Shown here: positions 8,038 to 16,687 of the stretch, piece by piece
How the letters are laid out: each line of letters begins with the position of its first letter
How positions within the stretch are numbered: position 1 is the stretch's first letter
DNA from: Lachnospiraceae bacterium
GTDB taxonomy: Bacteria > Bacillota > Clostridia > Lachnospirales > Lachnospiraceae
Reading direction: 5' to 3'
Assembly: GCA_017561085.1 (NCBI GenBank)
Contig: JAFZDQ010000022.1
Coordinates: 1 to 40,265 of the forward strand
Length of the DNA stretch: 40,265 nt
Translations under genes and position numbers: made by a program
Notes under the pieces: generated by a model
What the model was told of the DNA's origin: nothing
Seen by the model: only the letters and a program-made list of their open reading frames with translations
Database searches by the model: none

Positions 8038-9684
8038 ATGAAAACGAGAAGAATGGTTTGTAATATCGGAAAAAGAATATTGGCGGTGCTGCTTACGGTT
8101 GTACTTTTGGCATGTTCTTATAACGGGATGACGGTAGAAGCGTCCGGAAGAACGGTTTCCATCGTATCCTGTCAGATTTCCGGCGGCAATGTAGTGATGC
8201 GTATGCAGAGTGCAAGCGTGCCCGGCAGTGATGACGGTAAGTTTTATGTATATGCGGATGAGGTTTACCAGGACGGCCCCAGAGGACGGGTAGTGGCAGT
8301 GGTAGATAAAGGCGCAGATGTGACGGCGGCTTTTCCGCTTAATTACAATACACCGGAATCCAATTTAAGCTGTAAATTCCTTGTTGCGGTGAAACAGGGC
8401 GGCAGTATGGTGCAGGTAAGTAATGAACACTATATCACCAATCCGGAAGCCGTTGCAGCTTATACAACACCCAGAATGAATGTGGGGATTAAAGGAATTT
8501 TACCGGATGCGGCAAGGCTTACCAGTGGCGAAATAAAGGAACTTGGCGTTAAGCAGGTGGCTTACAATATGCGTCTTGATGATATTTGCTCAGATGCTTC
8601 CGTACCGGGAGCCATTCCCTTTGGTTATAACGGACAGGTTTATTACTTTGACGGCGGCGTGATTGCCGGATATGACAATCTGGTACGTCAGTTTAACCAA
8701 AGCGGTATTCAGGTTACCATGGTATTACTGAATTGCGGTGTGGGACCTTATGCCAAAGATTTGATTCATCCTGCAGCAAGAGGTGCATCCTGTCCCGGCT
8801 ATGCACTGAATGTGGCAGAAGCAGGCGGCACGAATCACTTAAAGGCAATCGGCGCCTTTTTGGGACAGCGTTACTCCGGAAAAGCCGGATGCGGACAGAT
8901 TGACAACTGGATTTTGGGAAATGAAGTCAATGCCAGAACCTCCTGGTGGTATCTGAATTCTTCCTCCCTTGATTTAAATGTAAATACTTATGTAAAAGCA
9001 TTCCGTATCCTTTACAATGAAATGAAAGGAATGAATGCCAATGTGTGGATTTATAACTCCATCGACCAGGAATGGAACAGAAAATCCAATCCCGGCAGCT
9101 TTTTAGCGAGGGAGTATCTGGATCAGTTTAACTACTACATGGTCCGTGAGGGGAATATCGACTGGAGTATTTCTTTCCATCCGTACAATTCCCCGTTATA
9201 TGATCCTTATGCATGGAACGGTCCTGCAGTCTGGGTGAAAAATGATATTACCACACCTTATATTACCATGCAGAATATTGATATTCTGATCGGGTATCTG
9301 CAGCAACCGCACTTTTTGAATCCTGCGGGACAGGTGAGAAGTATTTCCCTTGCAGAAATCGGATATACCTCAAGCTTTGGGTATGAAGCCCAGGAAGCCA
9401 GCGTGGCATACGGCTATTTAAAGGCAGCATCCCTGCCGGATGTGGATTCCTTTATTCTCTTCAGACAGACAGACGATGCCCATGAAATGCAGAGTCATTT
9501 GGCAATGGGACTGGTAGATTTGGCCGGCAATAAAAAGCCTGCTTATCATATTTACAAGAATTTGGGAACCCCCAACGAAGGCGTGGCCAAAGCAAGAGCA
9601 TCTGCCATCATCGGAATGGATATTGACACCATGGTCAATCAAAAAATTATTTGGACCAGAGAAGGAAATGGTGTTGTACAATAG
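8038..9684 (+). CDS. Secreted DUF5722-type protein, glycoside-hydrolase-like
   Basis: The start is the ATG at 8038, preceded by GGGGGA. The first 36 residues form a signal peptide (basic start, hydrophobic core, then VEASG). An LLAC near Cys26 is a marginal lipobox. The rest of the 548-residue protein resembles the DUF5722 family, whose fold looks like a (beta/alpha)8 glycosidase. In clan-A style, the Asn295-Glu296 pair (ILGNEVN) would be the acid/base. Glu440 in LAEIGYTS would be the nucleophile. Between them lie aromatic sugar-binding-like stretches such as SFHPYNSPLYDPYAW. The activity and substrate are unproven. The gene lies 20 bases after the MgtC gene and ends in a terminator at 9706. 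Confidence 0.72.
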   Translation: MKTRRMVCNIGKRILAVLLTVVLLACSYNGMTVEASGRTVSIVSCQISGGNVVMRMQSASVPGSDDGKFYVYADEVYQDGPRGRVVAVVDKGADVTAAFPLNYNTPESNLSCKFLVAVKQGGSMVQVSNEHYITNPEAVAAYTTPRMNVGIKGILPDAARLTSGEIKELGVKQVAYNMRLDDICSDASVPGAIPFGYNGQVYYFDGGVIAGYDNLVRQFNQSGIQVTMVLLNCGVGPYAKDLIHPAARGASCPGYALNVAEAGGTNHLKAIGAFLGQRYSGKAGCGQIDNWILGNEVNARTSWWYLNSSSLDLNVNTYVKAFRILYNEMKGMNANVWIYNSIDQEWNRKSNPGSFLAREYLDQFNYYMVREGNIDWSISFHPYNSPLYDPYAWNGPAVWVKNDITTPYITMQNIDILIGYLQQPHFLNPAGQVRSISLAEIGYTSSFGYEAQEASVAYGYLKAASLPDVDSFILFRQTDDAHEMQSHLAMGLVDLAGNKKPAYHIYKNLGTPNEGVAKARASAIIGMDIDTMVNQKIIWTREGNGVVQ

Positions 9685-9705
9685 AATTGAATTTTATATA
9701 ATGAA

Positions 9706-9735
9706 AAAGTCCATCTGTTATGGGTGGACTTTTTT
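9706..9735 (+). terminator. Intrinsic terminator abutting the ribosome binding site of the MATE gene
   Basis: AAAGTCCA (9706-9713) pairs with TGGACTTT (9725-9732), followed by a T run to 9735. GGAGG of the next gene starts at 9736. Termination and the next gene's translation signal are therefore adjacent, so either partial readthrough or a promoter upstream of this hairpin must feed the exporter gene. Confidence 0.75.
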
Positions 9736-9746
9736 GGAGGTCAAAT

Positions 9747-11090
9747 ATGAAATTTGAGAAGCAAAATGTAAAGACGGCAATCGGAATGGCCTGGCCGGCG
9801 ATTATAGAATCATTTTTTGTGGCATTTACGGGCCTTGTGGACTCTTTTATGGTAAGTTCCCTGGGGGCTTACGCGGTGGCAGCGGTAGGGCTTACCACGC
9901 AGCCGAAATTCGTAGGACTGTCCCTGTTTTTTGCAACCAATGTGGCAATCTCTGCCTTGGTAGCCAGAAGAAGGGGTGAAGAGCGTAAGGATGAAGCAAA
10001 CAGAATTTTATATACATCTTTAATTTTTATCGTGATTGCGGCAGTAGTATTAAGTACCTTACTGGTGGTTTTTGCAGACGGAATTATCCGTATTTGCGGC
10101 TCCACGCCGGAAACCCATGATTCGGCGGTTCTTTATTTCAGAATCATTATGGGCGGCATGATTTTTAACTGTATCCAAATGGGCATTAATTCCGCCCAGA
10201 GAGGTGCCGGTAAAACCAAAATTACCATGCGTACCAATGTCACATCCAATCTCGTGAATATGCTTTTTAATTATTTGTTAATCGGCGGAAAGTTCGGTTT
10301 TCCGGCCCTTGGAATCAAAGGTGCGGCCCTGGCAACGGTGCTTGGTACGGTGGTTGCCTGCATCATGAGTATCTGCTCTGTTATGGATAAAGACGGTTTT
10401 GTCAGTATCCCCTATATTATTTCAGAGAAGATTAAACCGGCTTTTTCGACCTTTGCAAATATGGTAAAAGTAGGATACAGTGTGTTTTTTGAACAGCTGC
10501 TGATGAGAATCGGCTTCATGCTGACGGCAGTAATGGCGGCAAGTCAGGGAATGGGCGCCATGGCGGCCCATCAGGTTGGCATGAATATTATGGGACTTTC
10601 CTTTTCCTTTGGGGATGGTTTGCAGGCTGCGGCGGTTGCGCTGATCGGACGGAGCCTGGGAGCGGGAGATGAAAAACTGGCCAGGGAATACGGCGGTATC
10701 TGTAAGCGAATGGGGATGATTTTATCCGTGATTCTGGCAGTGGTTTATTTTGCGGGAGCGCGTCTTTTGATGGGACTGTTTTTTGAGGAAGCTGAGATTG
10801 TAAGTACCGGTGTGAGTATCATGCGTGTGATTATCTTCGTGGTGGTTTTCCAAATCAGTCAGGTAATCTATATGGGATGTCTGCGTGGCGCGGGAGATAC
10901 CTTGTATACGGCAATTGCTTCCATGATCAGCGTTACCCTTGTACGTACGGCAGTTTCCTATATCGGCGGCTATGTGCTTGGTTTTGGAATCGTAGGAATC
11001 TGGCTTGGCGTACTGGGAGACCAGATTTCCCGGTATCTGTTTGCGTCCATCCGGTTTAAGCAGGGGAAGTGGACGAAAATAACCATTTAA
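9747..11090 (+). CDS. MATE family multidrug/toxin efflux transporter
   Basis: This membrane antiporter expels drugs or metabolites using a Na+ or H+ gradient. The ATG at 9747 follows GGAGG with the usual spacing and gives 447 residues, the normal MATE length. About twelve hydrophobic segments are present in two homologous halves. The first half shows GMAWPAIIESFFVAFTGLVD with DSFMVSSLGAYAVAAVGL, and the second MAAHQVGMNIMGLSFSFGDG with ALIGRSLGAGD. These are the repeated family patterns. Whether Na+ or H+ drives it cannot be read here. It sits between two strong terminators, so it is essentially a one-gene unit unless the upstream hairpin is leaky. Confidence 0.93.
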   Translation: MKFEKQNVKTAIGMAWPAIIESFFVAFTGLVDSFMVSSLGAYAVAAVGLTTQPKFVGLSLFFATNVAISALVARRRGEERKDEANRILYTSLIFIVIAAVVLSTLLVVFADGIIRICGSTPETHDSAVLYFRIIMGGMIFNCIQMGINSAQRGAGKTKITMRTNVTSNLVNMLFNYLLIGGKFGFPALGIKGAALATVLGTVVACIMSICSVMDKDGFVSIPYIISEKIKPAFSTFANMVKVGYSVFFEQLLMRIGFMLTAVMAASQGMGAMAAHQVGMNIMGLSFSFGDGLQAAAVALIGRSLGAGDEKLAREYGGICKRMGMILSVILAVVYFAGARLLMGLFFEEAEIVSTGVSIMRVIIFVVVFQISQVIYMGCLRGAGDTLYTAIASMISVTLVRTAVSYIGGYVLGFGIVGIWLGVLGDQISRYLFASIRFKQGKWTKITI

Positions 11091-11111
11091 AAAATAAAGA
11101 ATTGCTCAAAG

Positions 11112-11153
11112 AAACTCCGGTTTTCCGTCTGTTTGGAAAACCGGAGTTTTTTT
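11112..11153 (+). terminator. Strong intrinsic terminator after the MATE gene
   Basis: A 15-bp perfect stem (11112-11126 with 11135-11149) closes an 8-base loop and runs into seven T residues (11147-11153). Confidence 0.92.
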
Positions 11154-11170
11154 GTTTTCAAAGCAGATTT

Positions 11171-11235
11171 TTGGTGTTATAAATACCATGTTAAGAATTC
11201 TGTCCCGTTGGTATAAATACAGCGTTAAGAAACCA
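11171..11235 (+). repeat. Two imperfect direct repeats in the Ca2+ ATPase upstream region
   Basis: The 187 bases between the terminator and the ATPase start hold two related blocks, 11171-11199 and 11208-11233. Both read TTGG...TATAAATAC...GTTAAGAA, and the first has three extra bases after TTGG. The core is partly palindromic (GTAT-AA-ATAC in the second copy). They lie far upstream of the start codon and could be tandem operators. No strong consensus promoter was found, although TATAAA at 11212 could be a -10. Confidence 0.45.
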
Positions 11236-11340
11236 ATTCCGCGGTAAAAAAGCGTGGCATTTTTCATTTAAGTTTGTTAGCATAATTTTTGTTTCAAATT
11301 GCTTTTTAGGAGATGGAAATAACAACAGGAGGGAAAAGAC

Positions 11341-13992
11341 GTGAAGAATTATTTTGTTCAATCTGTTGCCGATACCGCGAAAGAATTAAATGTAAATACG
11401 GCGGTCGGTCTGACAAATGAAGAAGCACAAAAGCGCAGTGAAAAATACGGTAAAAACCGTCTGGAGGGCGGCAAAGAAAAATCAATCTTTGAAATGGCCC
11501 TTGAGCAGTTAAAGGATTATATGGTGATTATCCTGATTATCGCAGCGGTGATTTCGGTGATTTTGGGAGAAACCCTGGAGGGTATTATCATTATTGCCAT
11601 TGTAATCTTAAATACGTTTCTTGGCGTTTATCAGGAGAATAAGGCTAGTAATGCATTGAAAGCATTAAAAGAGATGGCAAGTCCCCATGCAAAGGTCCTT
11701 CGTGGCGGACAGATTGTGGAAGTGGCTTCCACGGATGTTGTACCGGGAGATATCGCGGTGATGGAGGCAGGAGACTATATTCCTGCTGATGTACGTCTGA
11801 TTGAAGTGGTGAATATGAAGGTAGATGAGGCTGCCCTTACGGGAGAATCCGTTCCGGTAGAAAAGGATGCAGATGTGATTCTGGCAGAAGATGCCTCTCT
11901 GGGAGACAGAATCAATTGTGCCTATATGGGAACGGTTGTGACCTATGGCCGCGGTAAGGGAATCATTACCGATATCGGTATGCAGACACAGATGGGTAAC
12001 ATTGCAGATATGCTCAATGATGTGGAAGATGAAACCACACCTCTTCAGAAGAAATTAGACAGCCTTGGAAAAGTATTAGGAACCGTGTGTCTTGTGGTTT
12101 GTGGCGTAATTTTCCTGCTTGGTCTATTACGTGGTATGCCGTTCTTTGACATTTTCATGCTTTCCGTATCCCTTGCAGTTGCAGCAATTCCGGAAGGTCT
12201 TACCGTAGTTGTAACGGTAGTGCTTGCTATGGGTATGCAGAAGATGGTAAAGTGTAATGCCATTATCAAACGCTTAAGCGCAGTTGAAACGCTTGGCAGT
12301 ACCACTGTTATCTGTTCTGATAAGACCGGTACTTTAACCCAGAATAAGATGACCATTCAGAAATTATACAATGGGAAAGATACTTTTGATGTAAGCGGAA
12401 CCGGTTACAGCCCGGTAGGTAACGTAACCGATGTAATCGGTAATCCTGCAGCAGCTGATGTGAAGAAGGTAGTAGAAGGCGGTCTTCTTTGTAACGATGC
12501 TACATACAATCCTGAAAAAGAAACCATCATCGGCGATCCTACAGAAGGAGCTATGGTTGTACTTGCCCATAAGTTGTCCATAGAAAAGGATGAATGGGAA
12601 AAGAAATATCCCCGTATCCAGGAAATTCCTTTCGATTCCGACAGAAAGCTTATGTCAACTTATCATGAAATGGATGGTAAGATTATTATGTATACAAAGG
12701 GTGCACCGGACGAATTACTTCGCCGTTGTGTGAGTATTGAGCTTGACGGACAGGTAGAAGCCCTTAGCGATGCAAAGCGCGAAGAAATTCTTGCAAAGAA
12801 CCAGGCATTTGCGGAAGAAGCGCTTCGTGTAATCGGTGTTGCATACCGCGTAGCAGATAAGGCGGTTGTAGACCTTACAATGGAAAATGATTTAATCTTT
12901 GTAGGTCTCATGGGTATGATTGACCCGCCCAGAGAGGAAGCAAAGAATGCAGTAGCAGTATGTAAGAAAGCCGGCATTCAGGTTAAGATGATTACCGGTG
13001 ACCATAAGATTACGGCCGGCGCAATCGGTGCACAACTTGGAATTGAAAGTGAACGTACCGTAGAAGGCCGTGAAATTAACGAAATGAGTGATGAAGCGCT
13101 TCGTGAATGTGTAAAAACAACGAGCATTTTCGCCAGAGTTTCTCCGGAACATAAGGTCCGTCTTGTGGATGCTGTCCGGGAAAACGGAAACATTGCGGCC
13201 ATGACAGGTGACGGTGTGAATGATGCTCCTTCCTTAAAGCATGCTGACATCGGCGTTGCCATGGGAATTACGGGTACGGACGTATCCAAAGAAGCAGCAG
13301 ATATGATTCTGACGGATGATAATTTTGCAAGTATTGTAAGCGCAGTAGCAGAAGGCCGTACCATTTATGCAAATATCCGTAAAGTAGTTGGATTTCTTCT
13401 TTCCTGTAATATCGGGGAAATCCTGGTTTTATTCTTTGCGATGCTGATTGGCTTTGACGAACCTCTTGTGGCAATCCAGCTGTTGTCCATTAATCTGATT
13501 ACCGATGCCTTCCCGGCATTTGCCCTTGGTATGGAAAAAGAAGAAGCAGGGATTATGGACCGAAAGCCGAGAGACCCTTCCGAACCCATTGTAAACGGTA
13601 AAATGACAGTAGCCGTAGTGGTACAGAGCCTGGCACTTGCCCTTGGTACCTTAGGATCCTTTGCTTACGGATTCTTTGTACATCATGATTTGGATGTGGC
13701 AAGAACAGCCTGCTTCTTAACCTTGGTACTTGGCGAACTTTTAAGAGCTTATTCCGCACGTTCCGAAAATACATTTGTATTTAAGATGAAGGTGTTTGAA
13801 AACGGTTATCTGAATAAGTGTGTACTGTTGTCCATGGTATTTATGTTTGCAAGTATTTACGTGCCGTTCTTAAATCCCGTATTCAGCACCGTGCCCCTTA
13901 CTTTAGATGAAATGTCAGTAGCGCTCATCCTTGCATTTATTCCCATGCTTGGCGGCGAAACGGCAAAATTCATCACAAGAAAAATGAAGTAA
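11341..13992 (+). CDS. Ca2+-translocating P-type ATPase, SERCA/PMCA-like (P2 type)
   Basis: This ATP-driven pump most likely exports Ca2+. The start is GTG at 11341 after AGGAGGG. The 883-residue protein has the cation-transporter N-domain, the actuator TGES (167-170), the phosphorylated Asp327 in DKTGTLT, the nucleotide domain with KGAPDELL, and the hinge GDGVNDAP (623-630). The transport-site residues of SERCA are visible: PEGL in M4, N-x-x-E in M5 (CNIGEIL) and N-x-x-T-D in M6 (NLITDAFPA). This is why Ca2+ is preferred over Na+/K+ or Mn2+. The M6 run continues into the typical FALGMEKEE. It stands alone behind a terminator, with a repeat-bearing upstream region. Confidence 0.93.
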   Translation: MKNYFVQSVADTAKELNVNTAVGLTNEEAQKRSEKYGKNRLEGGKEKSIFEMALEQLKDYMVIILIIAAVISVILGETLEGIIIIAIVILNTFLGVYQENKASNALKALKEMASPHAKVLRGGQIVEVASTDVVPGDIAVMEAGDYIPADVRLIEVVNMKVDEAALTGESVPVEKDADVILAEDASLGDRINCAYMGTVVTYGRGKGIITDIGMQTQMGNIADMLNDVEDETTPLQKKLDSLGKVLGTVCLVVCGVIFLLGLLRGMPFFDIFMLSVSLAVAAIPEGLTVVVTVVLAMGMQKMVKCNAIIKRLSAVETLGSTTVICSDKTGTLTQNKMTIQKLYNGKDTFDVSGTGYSPVGNVTDVIGNPAAADVKKVVEGGLLCNDATYNPEKETIIGDPTEGAMVVLAHKLSIEKDEWEKKYPRIQEIPFDSDRKLMSTYHEMDGKIIMYTKGAPDELLRRCVSIELDGQVEALSDAKREEILAKNQAFAEEALRVIGVAYRVADKAVVDLTMENDLIFVGLMGMIDPPREEAKNAVAVCKKAGIQVKMITGDHKITAGAIGAQLGIESERTVEGREINEMSDEALRECVKTTSIFARVSPEHKVRLVDAVRENGNIAAMTGDGVNDAPSLKHADIGVAMGITGTDVSKEAADMILTDDNFASIVSAVAEGRTIYANIRKVVGFLLSCNIGEILVLFFAMLIGFDEPLVAIQLLSINLITDAFPAFALGMEKEEAGIMDRKPRDPSEPIVNGKMTVAVVVQSLALALGTLGSFAYGFFVHHDLDVARTACFLTLVLGELLRAYSARSENTFVFKMKVFENGYLNKCVLLSMVFMFASIYVPFLNPVFSTVPLTLDEMSVALILAFIPMLGGETAKFITRKMK

Positions 13993-14017
13993 TTTTGAGT
14001 TAAAACAGGGAGTATTA

Positions 14018-14073
14018 TTAGCAATATTTTAACAGATTTTCCTATAGTAAAAAAAGAAATGTTGTGATATACT
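14018..14073 (+). promoter_or_regulatory. Candidate activator-type promoter of the decarboxylase beta gene
   Basis: TTAGCA (14018-14023) and TTAACA (14029-14034) are 11 bp apart. They lie just upstream of a possible -10 TATACT (14068-14073) whose -35 region (about 14045-14050) does not match consensus. This resembles an OmpR-family-activated promoter. It is a weak, pattern-based call. No terminator is visible after the ATPase gene, so readthrough is also possible. Confidence 0.3.
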
Positions 14074-14122
14074 TACCGAGTATGAATTGACAGAGAATAG
14101 AATATTCTAAGGAGGAACTATT

Positions 14123-15274
14123 ATGGATTATTTATTGGAGGGCGTAAGAGCCTTAGCTGACATTAGCGGTGGCGGCTGGAAAGCAATCGTTATGTATGCG
14201 ATTGGTATTGCGTTAATCTGGCTCGCAATTAAGAAAGAATATGAGCCTTCTTTATTACTTCCCATGGGATTTGGTGCAATTCTTGTAAACCTGCCTTTGT
14301 CAGGTGTTTTGAACCAGAGCGTTGGCGGTATTGAAGCACATGGTATTATTCAGTGGTTATTTGAAGTTGGTATTGAAGCTTCCGAAGCGATGCCTATTTT
14401 GTTGTTTATCGGAATCGGTGCCATGATTGACTTTGGTCCGCTTTTGTCTAACCCCAGTATGTTTTTATTCGGTGCTGCGGCACAGTTCGGTATTTTTGCC
14501 GCGATTCTCTTAGCAGCATTGTTAGGATTTGATATTAAGGATGCTGCTTCCATCGGTATTATCGGTGCAGCTGACGGTCCTACGGCTATTTTGGTATCAC
14601 AGGTACTTAAGTCTAAATATGTAGGTGCAATTGCGGTTGCTGCTTACTCCTACATGGCATTGGTACCCATTGTACAGCCTATGGCAATCAAGCTTGTTAC
14701 GACCAAAAAGGAAAGACAGATACATATGGAATACAGACCTGAATCTGTTTCCAAAACAATGAGAATTATTTTCCCGATTGCAGTTACCATGATTGTTGGT
14801 CTTGTAGCACCTCAGTCCGTAGCATTGGTTGGCTTTTTAATGTTTGGTAACCTGATCCGTGAATGCGGCGTTCTCGGAACCATGTCTGAAACAGCACAGA
14901 ATCAGCTTGCAAACCTGATTACATTATTACTTGGTATTACCATTTCTTTCAGTATGAAGGCTGAAGATTTCGTTGCAGTTGAAACCCTGTTAATCATGGT
15001 AATCGGTCTGTTTGCATTCGTAATGGATACCATTGGCGGTTGTTTATTTGTTAAGTTCCTGAACTTGTTCCGCAAGAAGAAAATTAACCCTATGATTGGT
15101 GGTTGCGGTATTTCCGCATTCCCCATGTCTTCACGTGTAGTACAGAAACTGGCACTTCAGGATGACCCCAGCAATATCCTGATTATGCATGCTGCAGGTT
15201 CTAACGTAGCAGGGCAGATTGCATCTGTAGTAGCCGGTGGTCTGGTAATCAGTCTTGTATCTCAGTTTTTATAA
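14123..15274 (+). CDS. oadB: Sodium-ion-translocating decarboxylase beta subunit (OadB/GcdB/MmdB family)
   Basis: This is the membrane subunit that couples decarboxylation of carboxybiotin to Na+ export in oxaloacetate, glutaconyl-CoA or methylmalonyl-CoA decarboxylases. The 383-residue length is normal. Family motifs are present: LLFIGIGAMIDFGPLLSNP with the conserved Asp of the Na+ path, IGIIGAADGPTAI, and near the C-terminus HAAGSNVAGQIASVVAGG. GGAGG precedes the ATG. The following 41-residue gene looks like the small gamma subunit. No carboxyltransferase (alpha) or biotin carrier gene lies in the window, so the substrate cannot be assigned from context. The symbol denotes the family rather than oxaloacetate specifically. 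Confidence 0.92.
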   Translation: MDYLLEGVRALADISGGGWKAIVMYAIGIALIWLAIKKEYEPSLLLPMGFGAILVNLPLSGVLNQSVGGIEAHGIIQWLFEVGIEASEAMPILLFIGIGAMIDFGPLLSNPSMFLFGAAAQFGIFAAILLAALLGFDIKDAASIGIIGAADGPTAILVSQVLKSKYVGAIAVAAYSYMALVPIVQPMAIKLVTTKKERQIHMEYRPESVSKTMRIIFPIAVTMIVGLVAPQSVALVGFLMFGNLIRECGVLGTMSETAQNQLANLITLLLGITISFSMKAEDFVAVETLLIMVIGLFAFVMDTIGGCLFVKFLNLFRKKKINPMIGGCGISAFPMSSRVVQKLALQDDPSNILIMHAAGSNVAGQIASVVAGGLVISLVSQFL

Positions 15275-15298
15275 GAAGAGAAGAAGGGAGATATTTAT

Positions 15299-15424
15299 AT
15301 GAGCGAAACAGTAATGCAGGCGTTGGAAATTATGGGCAAAGGTATGTTAGGAATCTTTGTTGCCTTGATCGTAATCATGCTTTTTGTATGGATTATGGCC
15401 AAAATGGGTAAGAAGAAAGATTAA
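15299..15424 (+). CDS. 41-residue single-span membrane protein, OadG-like gamma subunit
   Basis: This short gene starts at ATG 15299 after AAGGGAG, 24 bases behind the beta subunit stop. The peptide has an amphipathic start (VMQALEIMGKGMLGIF), one hydrophobic span (about residues 18-34) and a basic tail KMGKKKD. The pattern IMGxGMLGIF followed by a hydrophobic run matches the N-terminus of OadG-type gamma subunits, which hold the alpha and beta subunits together. Known OadG proteins are usually about 80 residues or more, with a C-terminal tail that binds Zn2+ or the alpha subunit. That tail is absent here. The position and motif make the assignment good despite the length. Confidence 0.8.
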   Translation: MSETVMQALEIMGKGMLGIFVALIVIMLFVWIMAKMGKKKD

Positions 15425-15460
15425 TGCTTAGTTTCCGGCATGATGATAATGAATAAGATT

Positions 15461-15494
15461 AGGACGTTTTCTTTGTGGAAAACGTCCTTTTTTT
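15461..15494 (+). terminator. Intrinsic terminator after the decarboxylase genes
   Basis: AGGACGTTTTC (15461-15471) pairs with GAAAACGTCCT (15478-15488), followed by a T run to 15494. Confidence 0.92.
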
Positions 15495-15513
15495 ATGTAT
15501 GAATCTGTACATT

Positions 15514-15563
15514 TTAACAAATGCTTAACGGCAAAACGGCTGATTTTTTCCCGCAGATATTAT
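15514..15563 (+). promoter_or_regulatory. Candidate Pho-box-like element and promoter of the phosphate transporter
   Basis: TTAACA (15514-15519) and TTAACG (15525-15530) are 11 bp apart, the same hexamer and spacing as known PhoP boxes of Bacillus subtilis. A possible -10 TATTAT lies at 15558-15563. The -35 position (about 15535-15540) has no consensus and directly follows the second hexamer, as in activator-dependent Pho promoters. That the gene downstream is a phosphate transporter supports the reading. Binding is not shown. Confidence 0.45.
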
Positions 15564-15619
15564 AAAATAATCTTATTAAAAAGGATGAGTAAATACAGCG
15601 GAAAAGAAGAGGTAAGAGT

Positions 15620-16669
15620 ATGTCAATGTTTGACTTTATAAGCCAAATGATGCAGAGCCCCATGTTGTTTGTGTCTACGTTGCTGACACTTGGCGTCATT
15701 TTGGTAAACGGATGGACAGATGCACCGAATGCAATAGCAACTTGTGTTTCTACAAGGGCCATTGGGGTACGGAAAGCAATTATAATGGCTGCCGTGTTTA
15801 ATTTTTTCGGCGTATTTATCATGACGGCAATCAATGCCTCCGTAGCAATGACAATCTACAATATGGTAGATTTCGGCGGCGATGCAAGGCTGTCGTTAAT
15901 TGCCCTTTGTGCGGCAATGGCAGCAATTGTAATCTGGGCCACTGCAGCCTGGTATTTCGGAATACCTACCAGTGAAAGCCATGCGCTGATTGCCGGTATT
16001 TCGGGAGCGGCAGTAGCGATTCAGAACAGCTTTGCGGGGATTAACGCAGCGGAGTGGATGAAGGTTATTTATGGAATCTTTCTTTCCACGATACTGGGAT
16101 TTTTCATGGGATTTGTTTCTGCCAAGGCTACAACCTTTTTGTTTAGAAACCAAAACCGTATGAAGTCGGAACGCTTTTTCTCCGGGGCGCAGATTGCAGG
16201 CGGAGCGGCAATGGCATTTATGCATGGCGCACAGGACGGACAGAAGTTTATGGCAATCTTTCTTTTGGGAGCGGCATTTGCCAACGGACAGGCAGATACA
16301 TCTACCTTTGTGGTTCCGATATGGCTTATGGTACTATGTTCGGTCATTATGGGACTTGGCACGTCCATCGGCGGCTATCGGATTATCAAATCCGTGGGAA
16401 TGGATATGGTGAAATTAAAACCCTATCAGGGATTTGCGGCTGATTTATCGGCTACAGGCTGCTTGTTGTTATCTTCCCTGACCGGTATTCCGGTAAGTAC
16501 CACCCACACCAAAACAACCGCAATTATGGGTGTCGGGGCTGCCAGAAGGATGAGTAATGTAAACTGGAGTGTGGTAAAGGAACTTGTTTTAACCTGGATT
16601 TGTACATTCCCGGGATGCGGTATTTTAGGATATGTAATGGCAAAACTCTTTTTAATGATATTTGCATAA
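15620..16669 (+). CDS. pit: Inorganic phosphate transporter, PiT family
   Basis: This is a low-affinity, cation-coupled importer of phosphate (or metal-phosphate) across the cytoplasmic membrane. The 349-residue protein is all hydrophobic spans and has the two inverted-repeat PiT signatures. The N-terminal one is VNGWTDAPNAIATCVSTRA. The C-terminal one has ADLSATGC and GIPVSTTHTKTTAIMGVGAAR. The middle has PTSESHALIAGISGAA and GAQDGQKFMAI. The first signature reads GWTDAPN where many homologues have G-x-N-D-x-x-N. AGAGG precedes the ATG. A DUF47 gene follows 18 bases later, the usual partner. Confidence 0.94.
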   Translation: MSMFDFISQMMQSPMLFVSTLLTLGVILVNGWTDAPNAIATCVSTRAIGVRKAIIMAAVFNFFGVFIMTAINASVAMTIYNMVDFGGDARLSLIALCAAMAAIVIWATAAWYFGIPTSESHALIAGISGAAVAIQNSFAGINAAEWMKVIYGIFLSTILGFFMGFVSAKATTFLFRNQNRMKSERFFSGAQIAGGAAMAFMHGAQDGQKFMAIFLLGAAFANGQADTSTFVVPIWLMVLCSVIMGLGTSIGGYRIIKSVGMDMVKLKPYQGFAADLSATGCLLLSSLTGIPVSTTHTKTTAIMGVGAARRMSNVNWSVVKELVLTWICTFPGCGILGYVMAKLFLMIFA

Positions 16670-16687
16670 GGATAAGGAGATGCGAAA

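Noticed and set aside
8107-8118. Lipobox in the DUF5722 signal peptide (LLAC, Cys26)
   Set aside because: The -2 residue is a poor fit and a good signal peptidase I region (VEASG) follows, so plain secretion is preferred, though a lipid anchor is not excluded.
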